64,000 bases of DNA from Nemania diffusa. Taxonomy: Eukaryota > Ascomycota > Sordariomycetes > Xylariales > Xylariaceae. The notes beneath the pieces are model-generated. The model had not been told where the DNA came from. It saw only the letters and a program-made list of their open reading frames with translations, and did no database searches. The stretch lies in assembly GCA_038501195.1 (NCBI GenBank), contig JBBPUQ010000005.1, positions 1,860,001 to 1,924,000 of the forward strand, given 5' to 3'. The first letter of the stretch is position 1. The number at the start of each line of letters is the position of its first letter. Shown here piece after piece: positions 1-10,900 of this stretch. The position numbers and the translations under genes are program-made.

Positions 1-549
1 CTATTGTAAGGTGTAGAGTAGCCTCATACGAGAGGGATAGCGGCCATTTCTGCTTTGCATCATTATTCGCATGGAGCGTAAAAACGATGAAAGACTGCCG
101 GTTTGTCTGTCTGTCTGTCTGTCCGTCCATCCACATGTTTGTCCTCTCGGCTCATATCGCTTCCCAATCTCAGAAGGCCGTCCCAGTCTAGTGCCAAAGC
201 ATGGGGCAAATTTATCCCTCGAACCGAGTGTCGCGCTCCCCTCGCGAAGAACGCCTGTGCTGTGATGGTGAAAACGTAGTGTAGAAATAAAAAGAAGTTC
301 GCGCCAATCTGCATCTCAAATCTAGGTATCCACTGCCCAGTAATTAATCATGATCACCGCCAGTCTTTGACATTCTGCGCCACGCCGGTCCTCGCTCCTA
401 ATGCCCTAAGTTATGCAGAGTGCCACCCCGCCGCCACTCGTGTATGTAAATGCGTCATGGCCCTCTCGGCTCGGAATGATCGAAGATGAGAAAAAGCTGA
501 TGCTATGCGCGCGCGTGCGCGCGATATTAAATCCACCACGGGCAAAGTC
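1..549. other. Left-edge noncoding stretch with a GTCT microsatellite
   Basis: I see no convincing gene here. The stretch lies 3' of UBC12 and probably includes its 3' UTR. The one clear structure is a compound tetranucleotide repeat at 105-128, four GTCT units followed by two GTCC units. Short open frames on both strands across the repeat are low-complexity and match no family I recognise. Confidence 0.6.
105..128 (+). repeat. Compound microsatellite (GTCT)4(GTCC)2
   Basis: Read directly from the sequence. The exact reverse complement of this 24-bp compound repeat occurs at 30904-30927, inside an intron of the HAD-hydrolase gene. The flanking bases are unrelated. Confidence 0.9.
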
Positions 550-1254
550 TTAGCGCCTAGATTGGGAAACCATGACATTGTCGTATGTGGTCCCTCGCAC
601 CGTGCCGCCGGCCATGGAGACCTTGACATTCCTGCGGAAGGTGTCGCGGCTGGCACGCAGGTCGTCGGCGGCCTCCTTGTTGAGCGGGTCGGAGGCGTTC
701 GGTTCGAGGAACAGGAATTGCAGGCCGACAATAACGGCGTTGAGGTTCAGTACAGGCTTCCAGTCCTCGCGTAGGATGTTGAGGCACACCTTGCCCTCGA
801 GGTCGATGTTGGGGTGGTAGATCTTTTGCTGGCAGCGCACCTTGGGTGGTTCGTGCGGGTAGCTCTGAGCCATGCTAAAGGTGAAAGTAAATTTGCCGCC
901 GGTGTAGACGCCCTCGTCGGGCCGGATTTCGAGAATGAAGTTGAGGATATCGTCGGGGTCGGGAAATTCTGTCTTCATCGTCGTACCAAGAGACAGCTCC
1001 GACAGATCTATAAACGAAAAGAGAACACATCATAGTCAGAATCTTTCTTCCTTAACTGAGAAGATAGCTCGAGGCGCAGTACAACATACCTTTTTGTACC
1101 CGCAGTTGGGCGGCGGTGACTTTCTTTTTTTTCCCTCCGGCAGCATCAGCATTTTCCTGCTTTTGCTGCTCTTTTTTCTATACGGAACCATGTCAGAAAC
1201 CCTGCCACGCCGGATTTAACGGCCCATTCTTACCATAGACCATATTTTCAACAT
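550..1254 (-). CDS. ubc12: NEDD8-conjugating enzyme E2 (UBC12)
   Basis: UBC12 accepts NEDD8/Rub1 from the Uba3-Ula1 E1 and transfers it to cullins, which activates SCF-type ubiquitin ligases. Proposed exons on the complement are 1234-1254, 1090-1177 and 550-1007, giving 188 aa, close to the family's usual ~183. The start is ATG at 1254. The first exon is a 21-nt mini-exon encoding MLKIWSM, the N-terminal docking peptide typical of UBC12, and it ends at GTAAGA. Exon 2 is lysine-rich and ends at GTATGT. Exon 3 carries the UBC fold with the HPN motif (about residues 101-103) and the catalytic cysteine at about 111 in [11 protein letters not shown]. All phases join without a stop. The lysine-rich linker and hydrophobic N-terminus separate it from ubiquitin E2s such as Ubc4 or Ubc13. 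Confidence 0.93.
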
Positions 1255-2544
1255 GTTGGCGGCTCGTATCGTAGGATTCTTGCGAGTGGTTGGGTAGTGT
1301 GAGGGAGAAGACGAAGAAGTGGGAAGCAGAGAGGGGCCGTCGGGTTGAGGTGAGGCGACTAAAGCTCTTGCTTCAGCAACACTCAAAGAAAAAAAAAATA
1401 ACACGAACAGTTTAGACGCGTATCGAATGGGGAAGTAAAGTGACGGGGGCCGAGGATAAACACCGGGCTGGGTTGTTTCAGCTGGTTGATGTGGTGGTGT
1501 CAACAAAGTGAGGGTTTGATGTAGATAGTGGTGGATAGTGATAGTAGGTATCTAGCTGAGGTAAGGCACTGTCATCAAAAGCGCTACTTGCCGTTAGTGG
1601 GGGCGGGATGGCGGGATGGCGGGGTTGTCTCTACCGGTACAGGATACCTACTCTAATTAATTGTTGCCTTATCAATCTCGATAAAGGGCACCTGGTAGGT
1701 GTACCTAATCTGCGCGTACCTTGCGTATTCTACTACATTTCTCATGCATCCTGCGTATATATTATAACCTAATCAATACATATTGTGATTTATATATCCC
1801 TATTATCTGTATCTATTTATGCATAGTTCCCAATGTCAATACATTACCCAGGTAGGTACGAAGCAAATAAACAAAAGATGCTAAGAAAAGCATTTATACA
1901 ATTCAATCATCACCATCTCAGGTTCATGTTTCGACTATGGTAACAAATTGACACAAAAAAGGTCGCCTGGCGACACATGTCTTGGAAGCAGAGCTAAAAA
2001 CGTAGCTAGCTACTAGTATTAAATAAACAAGGTTAGGTGTTGACACCATTATGATACTCTTTTTTTTCGCCCTTCCTTTTCAGGTTTCCCATTTCCATCC
2101 ACACCAAGATCCGAGGCGTAGATCAGGTAGGTAAGGTATTCCGTACATGATATACACACGCACTACACACACACTCTCTCTCTCACTAGATCTTCTCCCT
2201 CAAATACCGTCTCAAAACCCTAGCCGTCTCGGGGACCACCTTCTATCCAAAAGATCCCATCCCCTGCTCAGCACATTGCTTGCCCGCAAACTCCAAAACC
2301 CGAGGGGGGGATTCCTTGAAACCTAGATAGAGGACTGAGAAACGGCCTGATGTCCCAGCCGCGAGGGGGAGTAAAGTGTGCAGAAGCGGAAGCGCAGTAG
2401 GTAAACTAATCAAAAAACGAACATGCAAAACGAGGGTATCGATAGGATTGGTGTGTAAGCTATACACCATTGGTTAATGCGGAAAAGCGATGTGAAAGTC
2501 GAGGTGGCGAGCACGATATCTCGTCGTCGTCGTTGTGGTGGGAG
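1255..2544. other. Intergenic region between UBC12 and ApsA
   Basis: This is upstream of UBC12 and downstream of the ApsA-like gene, both on the minus strand. It should hold the UBC12 promoter and 5' UTR and the ApsA 3' UTR. The segment from 1640 to about 2200 is AT-rich with CA/CT repeats near 2158-2185. I see no supported ORF. Confidence 0.5.
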
Positions 2545-5500
2545 TTAGAATCCCCGAAAGGGGTCCTCGCGGAAGAAGTCATCCTCCCCTCTCCCTGCTC
2601 TACTCCCACCATAATACTGATCCACGCCGCCCCGCCCGCCCCCATTCCGCAGCGTATAGCTATCCCGGTGCCGGCTCCGGCTGCGGCGCCGCCGCCTCTC
2701 CTTACTCTGCCGCCGCGCGCGGTACCGCGTCTGCTCGCCGCCGCCGCCGCCGTCGTCGCCATCGAGCTTGTTGAACGACAGCGGGCTGATGAACGCCTCC
2801 ATGCGCACGGTGCCGATGGCCTCGAAGAAGTTCCCCGCGGGCCGCGACGACGCCTCGGACGTCCGCTGCGAGGAGCCGCCGCCGCCGCCGGCCCAGGTCA
2901 CGTTGCTCGACACCTGCGACTGCCCGTAGATGTCGGACGACCCGGCCGTGCCGATGCTGGCGCCCCCCGTGCTGTTGCTCGACGCGTGCAGCGAGCTCGC
3001 CGGGGGCGGAGAGAAGCCCCGGAACGACAGCGGAGGCGGCACGTGGCCGCCCGTGTTGCTGCGCTTGCGCCCGTGCAGGACTACTTGGTTGGCGCGCTCG
3101 TGCACGCGCGCCTGGCCGCCACGGTTGTGGAACCGCTGGATTATGGGCGGCTCGGCCGTGTCGCCCGAGAGCTCGCGTTGGTGGGTCGGTATCGAGGCGA
3201 GCACGTCCACGTCCACGTGTACTGGGAATGTCGGTACGGGTTCTGGCTCTTCCTGCACGATGGGCTGTGGGTTCTGGTCGTGACGGGCCATGAAGGTTGG
3301 GTTCTTGTTCTTCGTTAGGCGGATGGAGTCACGGATTCCAGCCCTCTTGGGCTTGGGCTTGGATAATTCTGGATCAGGGCCTGGAAGGGCCTTGGGGGGT
3401 GCGAGTGATGGTGTTATCTCAGGCACCGCCTGCTGGGAGTGGGCTAGGAAGGATAGTGACATGAGCCACAGGTAGTGGCGTTCAGCCGAGACAGCCGTAA
3501 ACTTCAAGGCTCTCTGAGGTGTGAGGATGAGGATAGAGCGGTTGAATATCTGAGTTTCTCCCTTGGGTATCGGATTATCGTCCTTGACATCTAGGACAGA
3601 CTGGATGGTAACTATAGTGACGTTAGTGTGATTTAGGAGAGGTATGGGAATAAGTAACTCACGCTTGCGGCCAGATTTCCCCATCAGGGCATTGCCAGAC
3701 GCCGGTTGCTTGCTACTCCAGAGAATAGCCCGTTCATACGGCGCCAACCATACCCATCGCTTGTGACGATCGTTGCTATTTTCCTCCCGTCCAGTGCCCT
3801 CGGCCACTCCAAAAGACTTGCGTCTCCGCACATATTTGAACATCCATTCACCCACCATAGTCTGAGCGATGGCCTCCACGACCCCTGAGACCTGCTGTGA
3901 GCTGCCTACAGAGGGTGCGTTGGTATTCTCCGTGTTGGCCGTAGTCGTAGACAGTTGAGACTTGTGAGCTTTATACCGCGGCATGACGTTATCGCGATAT
4001 CGTGGCGTCGTAATATCGTTATTTGGTAGAGGTGGCAATCGAGGGCTCTCAGGCGCCTCCTCAGATGGCGACATGGGAGGCGGCGAGCGGCTGCCTTGCC
4101 TGCGATATCGACCGCCTCGTGACAGAGCAGCGGCGGAACGGACCTTTCGGACACTGTTATTCCTGTAGGCGGCGCTCCTCGAGCCACGTCGATGCCAGCC
4201 ACTTCCATAGCGTGATGGGCTGCGTGATCCGTCACTGGGCGCACTGGCTGTGAAGGCTGGCTGCCTTGAGCTTGCTCTTGTGGGGATGGGGAATGGGGGT
4301 TCTCGGATGTCGGAGAGGGTAGGGCTCGGCGACCGAGCGTGGTGCGAGGAGATGCCGTTTTGAATCATCGCGGCCTTTCTCATGATGCTCGCCCGCGAGC
4401 TTGGGTTCATACCGACCGAAGGGGGCCGCGACGAGGGTTTCCGGACCGAGCCATCACGCCCGTCAACCAGGCTGAAGCTACTGTACATTTCAGGTCCTAC
4501 GATCTGGCGGATGACGCTGCTCGTCCCTCTTACGTGGGTCCTGAAAGTGTCTGGGGACATAGAGCCTGTGGAAGCAGACGTCCGCTTTCCACTTCGGCTT
4601 GAACCAGAGTTTGGTTTAGGAGCCGAGAGAGCGGTCTGGTATTCCGAGTCGCTGAAGTCCCCTTCGCCGAACTCGTCATTTTCGTCAGAACTTGCCACGT
4701 CGAACCCTGCGAATAAGCTGCTGATGCGAGGCGGTCGTCGCATCGGTGCTTTATCGCCGGAGAGAGGGCCATTATCGTTATTACCAGGATAGGTGTCGCG
4801 GGTTTCGGATTCGGCCACGGAGGGTGTTGCCGGTGGTGACATGTTCGATTCATTCATAAAGCTATGCTTGTTTACTAGTCGTCGAGGGTTTCTAGCAGGA
4901 AGACGTCCCGGTATAGGAGTGAACGCCTTATCCTCTGCCTCTACATTTGGAGTAGGAGACGAAGGGCGAGACGTAATAGCGGAGGGATGTAGATGTGGAG
5001 GTAATTTGTCCAGTCTCAGGTCGACTCGAATCTCCTCTGTCTGTACTGCCACCGACTGAGATTCAGTCCGTGTGGATTGTAAAATAGAGACCTGACATCC
5101 GAAATCTTTGAAATGTTGCGGGAGGCGAGACTCCCGAGGGGTTGGTGGGCAACTTGGGGGGACAATGCTAATGCTGGGGATGAGCAAAGGGGCTACCTGC
5201 TTGCGAGTAGGAACGTTTTCAGTCTGCGTCGCAATTGACTTTGTTTCTATCGTATTGGATTTCAAGTCGGAAGCGAACATCTCTGCAGGGGAGAGTGGCG
5301 TTCTTGGAGGGCTTAGAGGTTCGGCTGTTTGAGATGCAGATGACACCATTGAATGCGTGATGATTTTAGGAGCATCTATCGCACTCAGGCGGTTGATATG
5401 GACTCGCTTTCGGCGTTGGTTCGCTTCAATCTCCATCTCGCCACGCGGCGGGCTCTCTACATTGAATCGGCCATCAGCCGGCACAATAGGATCTGGGGTT

Positions 5501-6696
5501 AAGGGTTTCGAAGGAACAATCTTCGGCGAAGGAGGCGGTGAGTACTGCACTGCCGCGTCTGCATATTCCGGCGTCGGTGTAGCTACTTGAGTTTCATCGT
5601 CTTCCTGAATCCTGCCCTCAAGTCTTCCCAATACACTCATGTTCCTATGCAGTCTTCCCTGCGCCACGCTTCCTGGACGGGCTTGGCTATCGATACTGTG
5701 GTTGCGTTGATGGGTGATAGATGCAAAACTATCACGGCTCATATTGCGATAATGCCCAGCATGTGAAAGCACACTTTGACGACCGTCCGGATCAGTTTGA
5801 TAATCATCATCATCCTCAAAGTTGAGCTCGTCGGCTAGGCTGATACCATTGGCCTGGCCAGGGCCAAGGCCACTGATAGTAGAAAACCGAATACTATTCG
5901 TTATACTCAGAGTACGGATGCTGGTGCCATCGTTGGCTTCAGCTTCGCTCTCCACTCCATGGTTAACGCCATTGGATTGAGCAGCCTGCAGGTTTGCGAC
6001 CTCTTCGAGGACGGCTTTCAATCGTGTTTCGGCAACGTGGAGTTTTCGTTCGAATTTTCGTCGTTCTTCTTCCCAATCATCCTTCTCCTTTGCCCACAGA
6101 TCATGGACTCGTTGTGAATCTTCCTCCTGGGCTCGGACCTTCTTTTGTGCTATCTCAAGCCGCCTTTTCGTCTCGGCGGTCGTCTCGACAGCTTCTTCTC
6201 GCTCTCGCGCCAGCTCGCCTATTGCAGACGAAGTACCTCCTTCAAGTAGGGATAATTGCCGTTTAAGAGACCGGGACTCCTTCGCCGTGTCAGACATACT
6301 TGACTGCAAGGCATCCTTCTCTTGATAAACGTCATGTAAAGACGATTCTAAACTTTCGATAATTTTTAACTTGTCCTCCTGATCCCGACGTAAAGACAGA
6401 ATCTCCGATACCAGGTTAGCATGTAAGGTTGGCGTGAAACGGCGAGGGTCCAAAATGCTTATGTTCTCGTCGATGGCAGGTTCCTTAGAAGCACGTTTGC
6501 TCTTCTTCTCGATCTTATCGGTCGCTAGAGCGGGGGGTGAGGATGAGGGTTTTCCCGGAGGCGTTACAGATCGTCGTGATTTTCTCGAAGTTCGTGACGG
6601 TGTCCGGTATGGAGTGCCTGCTGGTGTCGGCAATGCTGCAACAGCAGCATTGCTCAGTTCGTCCTCCATTTCCCAGGTGGCCATTTCTTGCTGCAT
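2545..6696 (-). CDS. apsA: ApsA/Num1-like cortical anchor protein with C-terminal PH domain
   Basis: The family (Aspergillus ApsA, yeast Num1, fission yeast Mcp5) tethers dynein and mitochondria to the plasma membrane and so positions nuclei. Exons on the complement are 3663-6696 and 2545-3611. A 51-nt in-frame intron (3612-3662) has a GTGAGT donor, an ACTAAC branch and a TATAG end, giving about 1366 aa. The N-terminus is Ser/Thr/Pro-rich. A long coiled coil lies at about residues 85-240, followed by a disordered, proline-rich middle. A Num1/Mcp5-type PH domain lies at about 930-1060; it includes GEWMFKYVRRRKSFG and KRWVWLAPYERAILW, and the intron falls inside it. The tail is Gly/Arg-rich. 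TGA directly precedes the ATG at 6696. Met5 (6684, MATWEMEDEL) is an alternative start. It is shorter than A. nidulans ApsA, with no obvious repeat array. Confidence 0.85.
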   Translation of the reverse strand: MQQEMATWEMEDELSNAAVAALPTPAGTPYRTPSRTSRKSRRSVTPPGKPSSSPPALATDKIEKKSKRASKEPAIDENISILDPRRFTPTLHANLVSEILSLRRDQEDKLKIIESLESSLHDVYQEKDALQSSMSDTAKESRSLKRQLSLLEGGTSSAIGELAREREEAVETTAETKRRLEIAQKKVRAQEEDSQRVHDLWAKEKDDWEEERRKFERKLHVAETRLKAVLEEVANLQAAQSNGVNHGVESEAEANDGTSIRTLSITNSIRFSTISGLGPGQANGISLADELNFEDDDDYQTDPDGRQSVLSHAGHYRNMSRDSFASITHQRNHSIDSQARPGSVAQGRLHRNMSVLGRLEGRIQEDDETQVATPTPEYADAAVQYSPPPSPKIVPSKPLTPDPIVPADGRFNVESPPRGEMEIEANQRRKRVHINRLSAIDAPKIITHSMVSSASQTAEPLSPPRTPLSPAEMFASDLKSNTIETKSIATQTENVPTRKQVAPLLIPSISIVPPSCPPTPRESRLPQHFKDFGCQVSILQSTRTESQSVAVQTEEIRVDLRLDKLPPHLHPSAITSRPSSPTPNVEAEDKAFTPIPGRLPARNPRRLVNKHSFMNESNMSPPATPSVAESETRDTYPGNNDNGPLSGDKAPMRRPPRISSLFAGFDVASSDENDEFGEGDFSDSEYQTALSAPKPNSGSSRSGKRTSASTGSMSPDTFRTHVRGTSSVIRQIVGPEMYSSFSLVDGRDGSVRKPSSRPPSVGMNPSSRASIMRKAAMIQNGISSHHARSPSPTLSDIREPPFPIPTRASSRQPAFTASAPSDGSRSPSRYGSGWHRRGSRSAAYRNNSVRKVRSAAALSRGGRYRRQGSRSPPPMSPSEEAPESPRLPPLPNNDITTPRYRDNVMPRYKAHKSQLSTTTANTENTNAPSVGSSQQVSGVVEAIAQTMVGEWMFKYVRRRKSFGVAEGTGREENSNDRHKRWVWLAPYERAILWSSKQPASGNALMGKSGRKRELLIPIPLLNHTNVTIVTIQSVLDVKDDNPIPKGETQIFNRSILILTPQRALKFTAVSAERHYLWLMSLSFLAHSQQAVPEITPSLAPPKALPGPDPELSKPKPKRAGIRDSIRLTKNKNPTFMARHDQNPQPIVQEEPEPVPTFPVHVDVDVLASIPTHQRELSGDTAEPPIIQRFHNRGGQARVHERANQVVLHGRKRSNTGGHVPPPLSFRGFSPPPASSLHASSNSTGGASIGTAGSSDIYGQSQVSSNVTWAGGGGGSSQRTSEASSRPAGNFFEAIGTVRMEAFISPLSFNKLDGDDGGGGGEQTRYRARRQSKERRRRRSRSRHRDSYTLRNGGGRGGVDQYYGGSRAGRGEDDFFREDPFRGF

Positions 6697-6712
6697 TCAT
6701 ACGCACTCTCAA

Positions 6713-9700
6713 CCGTTCCTGGGTAGGCTGGTCCCAGTCATGTGGGCGACAACAGAGCTTCCGAGCTTAAGAATCAAGGACGACGACAACATACGGATCC
6801 TGGCTGCAGCGTCTCGATATATTCCCTGGTAATTCAGCTCCGCCAGCGAAGCGTAACCCCAAATCTAGAACCGATATCTTCACTTTCAGCGGTTTCAAAT
6901 ATCCCCCTCGCAGCTGGCATTAGAATCTAGCCCCACAGTTAGTACAGATTGCGTCCCCAACGCGCGGAGAAGGACAGGGTTGGATCAGGCGATATTTCTA
7001 AGTGAGACAAAGTCGCACAGGGCCGAATGGCGCCGGGAGGGATAGTCCTTGTTTGCACATTCTTAATCTTGGCCCCGGAGATGGCTCTCCAATTTTGAAT
7101 CAACTCAGACGGCCTCGCCACTCAATGAGGTACAAGATCATCGAGCTGATGCCAGCAGGCTGGGCGCGAACACACACCAGACGAATAAGAGAAACTCCAG
7201 CACTACTCACCCAAGACTGTTGGTCTAAGACAAGACAATTCGTGTTCACGTTTAGTCCGTAGTGCGCTAGATTCTTGAGTCAAGCCGATTCTCGTCCCGT
7301 TCCGTAACAGCTTCCTGATGCAGGTCGTCGATGTCGATGGGCTATGCCGGACAGCGTTCAAGGGTTCGTGGCAGAACAATTTGGCCAGCGCATCCAAACA
7401 GTCATGCAAGAAATAAATCGAAACAGGGTCCAGTCCATATAAGGGCACTTATTATAGTCGCTTAGGTCGATGATGGCTCGAGGCAAGTCCAGTCGGTGGT
7501 CTTCAAACCTGGGACCTGCAGTACGTTGCATTGTCAGCTTTGACTTCACCCTGTCGCTCTCATTCGTCAATCCACCCCCAAGATACCCAACAACGTCGCA
7601 GTTGTATCGATCTGTAGAAGGAGACGGTGACTCTACCCAAGGGATTGGCGAATGTGGTGGTTGCATTGACTAACCTGGGCTATAGGATGAACTCGGTAGA
7701 AACGTCGCGAACAGCCGGATTGTTTCACTGGTACGTCGTATTGGACAGAGGCCGCTGTGTTGTCAGTGCCGATGATTCCTGTGAACAGGGAGCATCTCCG
7801 GTTTATGGTCGTTTAACCTTGAGATGTCGCTCTACAGAAAGAGAGCGTCTAGAGAATGTAAGGGGTCCCTAGAGACTACGGGGGCCATGCGACACAAACC
7901 AAAGCGAGAAAGGAAAGATAATGCAGACAAGGTATAGAGCAGGATAAGGTAGGATAAGGTCTTTCGTACCACACGCGATGTAGTGTATGTCGATCACGGC
8001 TAGTTTCCTTATGCCTCGAATGTCTGGTTCCTGGACCCAATCTCGACAAGCTGAATGGTCGACAGGGAAGAAGCAGGAGAAAGCAACAGCTGGAGTGGTA
8101 GAAGTCACAATTGTATGACGAGTGCCGAGTGTATGTACATCTACTCTCTGTACGCAGACTCATAAAAAAAAGTTATGAGATACCCACTCCATTAGACACG
8201 CCCTAGCCCGGATAGCGGTACTGAGACTAATAATAAATCGCAAAATAGGTACACATGGTGAGCTCCTCTACTCAGTGGGAGTTGCATTAGTTGCAGAATA
8301 ATAATTTTATGTACCTACCTGCAGACGAGATGGTGAGACGTCGAGGAGCACTCGTATTGTATGTAGCCCTCTTACACATACCTAGTTAGAATGATTAATC
8401 ACCTACAGAGTACAGCCATTGTATTCTGTATTCTGGATAGCTGACCTCAATCCTAAGACACGCATGTTAGCTTGAACTGCAGATGCTAGGTACAGTAGGT
8501 ACCTACTTGTTACCCTGTCTCTGACTTGACGAGGCAATTTGGGCATTGTCAAAGTGAGGTTAGAGGAACCAGGGGCCATGAAGGCGACTCGTCTTGGCAA
8601 GACCCAGCAAACTATGCTAGACCAATCTGAAAAGGGGCCGCGGACCCTTGGTTTTTGGTTGGCTCTCTGAATCTGCTGTACTACGACAAGTCTAGTCGCG
8701 AAAGGATACCTACTTCTAATATGCAGTATCCGAGAGATATCACATTTTCGCCTATCAAATTCGCCTTATGCCTTAGTAGTATGCAGAAGACCCTCTTTAT
8801 GCACAGACAAATTAGAGTTCAACGTTTAATGGCTCATGAGTTAATTGGTAGCTTATAGCATCGTAATAGCCAATCGGTTATGAAGCGAATGCACACCTAT
8901 CTACATACATACCTACTCTCTTCGTCAGTTGTGTATGTATACCTATACCCCTAGATCAGACAGCTGCAAGAATATGTACGCGAGAAGAAGAATACTGCAC
9001 AGTAGATAGGGTACGCCATGCCGGGAATATAATTACAGGGCGCTAGGTACCAGACAGTAAGAAGCCCTAGGGATAATCCTGGTATCTAGTTTCCGTTCTC
9101 AGCCCAAAAGCTCAGTCCACTTTTCGGCTCTTTGCCGCTTTCGGACGATAATCTCTTCTTCACGCAAGGCCCTCGTGAGGTGCCGGACTGGCCGACTACG
9201 TGAATTAATCTCTCTGACACGAATCCCCGTTTACGCGTACGTACCTACATTGTACATACATATGTATTTACTAACTTCCCTGACCCTCCATGTTCCTTGA
9301 AGACCTAGGCTATAAGTGATTCAAACTATATGCATAGTCTTCTTTCCCTTATTCTGTATAGAACAAATTGAGGCGGCAGATATGCACATCCCCGTCAATA
9401 AGAAGGCCCCGCATACGTTAGATGTTCTATTTTGGTGCAACAGTGATACGTATAAGCCACCATCGGACCGGACATGGGAGGCATACCTGTTTCTTTTTCC
9501 AAGTAGGTAGGTGGTTTATGTAGACCGGTTCAACGGTTAGGTATGAGTAGTTCGAGGGTAAATTAAGGGTCCAGGAACCAGCTCGATTGAATTTCACGCG
9601 TGGATGACAAGTTTGCGTATGTACTACGTAAAGTGTCAGTGCCAGAGCCCCCTGCAGTGTACTCCAAATGCTGGTGATCGGTGCCAATCCAATATGAATA

Positions 9701-10228
9701 CATACATGTACATACACATACGTCGCACATAATACCCAGCATCGATCCGACTTCATATTGACCTCATTGCCCAGCCTAGTGTAACTAGGCCTTACCGGAT
9801 GTTCACTACACAGTAGATGATCTTTATATCGAACATAATTAGCTTACTTAAAGGAGAGGACTAGAGGAGCGCAGTACACCACACTAAAAGTACCTAGGCT
9901 AAGCTTTTCGTCTATGCGTAGGCACATAGTGAATGTGGCGTAAGGACTTTCGAGCTTGACTGTTTCAGCCTGTTTATAGCGCGTGGTTATCCGAACTGTC
10001 CTTTAGCCTCAGCACAATAAATCAAGGCGGCAACGAGAGACGATCAGCGATCAGCGACCAACGGCTCCAATTAATACCAGCTCCAAGCGATCTGTGCGCT
10101 CAAGGCGTGGACAGGTAACGCCACAGAATCCGCCACTAATGTAACATCCTCGCCAGCTTATCGCGCTACCACTTCCAATCCAGAGCGTCGGGCAGCTCGA
10201 CTATCTACATAGTAGTGCAGCTTGCCTT
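6713..10228. other. Gene-poor region upstream of the ApsA-like gene
   Basis: This begins with the presumed promoter and 5' UTR of the minus-strand ApsA-like gene. From about 8.1 kb it is AT-rich, dense in stops and dotted with TACCTACC/TAGGTAGG motifs. Open frames of 60-110 codons (for example 7358-7666 minus) resemble no family and overlap frames on the other strand. An unrecognised 5' exon of ApsA cannot be excluded around 7.0-7.7 kb. Confidence 0.5.
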
Positions 10229-10900
10229 ATGTACTGCCAACAGGAATATTTTATTGAAGGGCGCACTGCGTACTACATACATAGCAAACCAAGGTCACAG
10301 TACTGTATCTTAGGTAACAACCCATGTGGAGGCCTAACATCACTAGAGGGAGCTTCCGCGGACCCAGGTTCCCAAGCAGTATATTGTACCGAGATGAGGG
10401 ATGCAAATTTGGTCTTAGCCCCGACCAGTTCGTGCCAAAACGTGGTGTTGGGCAGCGCTATCCCGGGGTCACGATCACTACAGCATACTAGTCTAGGTAA
10501 CTACTCAATGCAGACTCGCCGTAGAGAATACCACTTGTATGTATGCTGGATACGGTTACAATGGTGGTTTAGGTCAAAATGTCAGGCTTCATCGGTTGAC
10601 CAGCTGCAGAACGTTGCCCTCCAATATCACATCTTGGCGGGCACAGCACACACCATACCACGGAAATGGTTGCATATGCGTACTTATGCACGAAGGATGC
10701 TCCCCGGTACGACTCCACCCGGGGAAGTGGGAAATTACTGTAGTCAGTTGATTAGCCCTATGGATAGTTGTGTAGTGTACCGTAGGTACAATAGCTTGAG
10801 AATAAAGGCCATCCATTCACTTCGCACCCTGTATAATCCGATTATTGTGAATAAATACGTACTGAGCACAGAGCAACGTACTTTTCTTACACAGATGTAG
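10229..10900 (+). CDS. Unrecognised 223-codon open frame, doubtful gene
   Basis: This is the longest open frame in the 17-kb gene-poor block, from ATG at 10229 to a stop ending at 10900. The translation is rich in Tyr, Ser, Arg, Gln and Cys. I see no signal peptide, membrane segment, repeat or family motif. The codons look unselected and the neighbours are noncoding. A frame this long in an AT-rich stretch is uncommon but can arise by chance, so I list it as a candidate only. Confidence 0.12.
   Translation: MYCQQEYFIEGRTAYYIHSKPRSQYCILGNNPCGGLTSLEGASADPGSQAVYCTEMRDANLVLAPTSSCQNVVLGSAIPGSRSLQHTSLGNYSMQTRRREYHLYVCWIRLQWWFRSKCQASSVDQLQNVALQYHILAGTAHTIPRKWLHMRTYARRMLPGTTPPGEVGNYCSQLISPMDSCVVYRRYNSLRIKAIHSLRTLYNPIIVNKYVLSTEQRTFLTQM

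Noticed and set aside
2470..3318. 282-codon plus-strand frame opposite the ApsA-like gene
   Set aside because: It is antisense to a clear coding region in GC-rich DNA and its translation is low-complexity Ala/Arg/Pro. It is a shadow frame.
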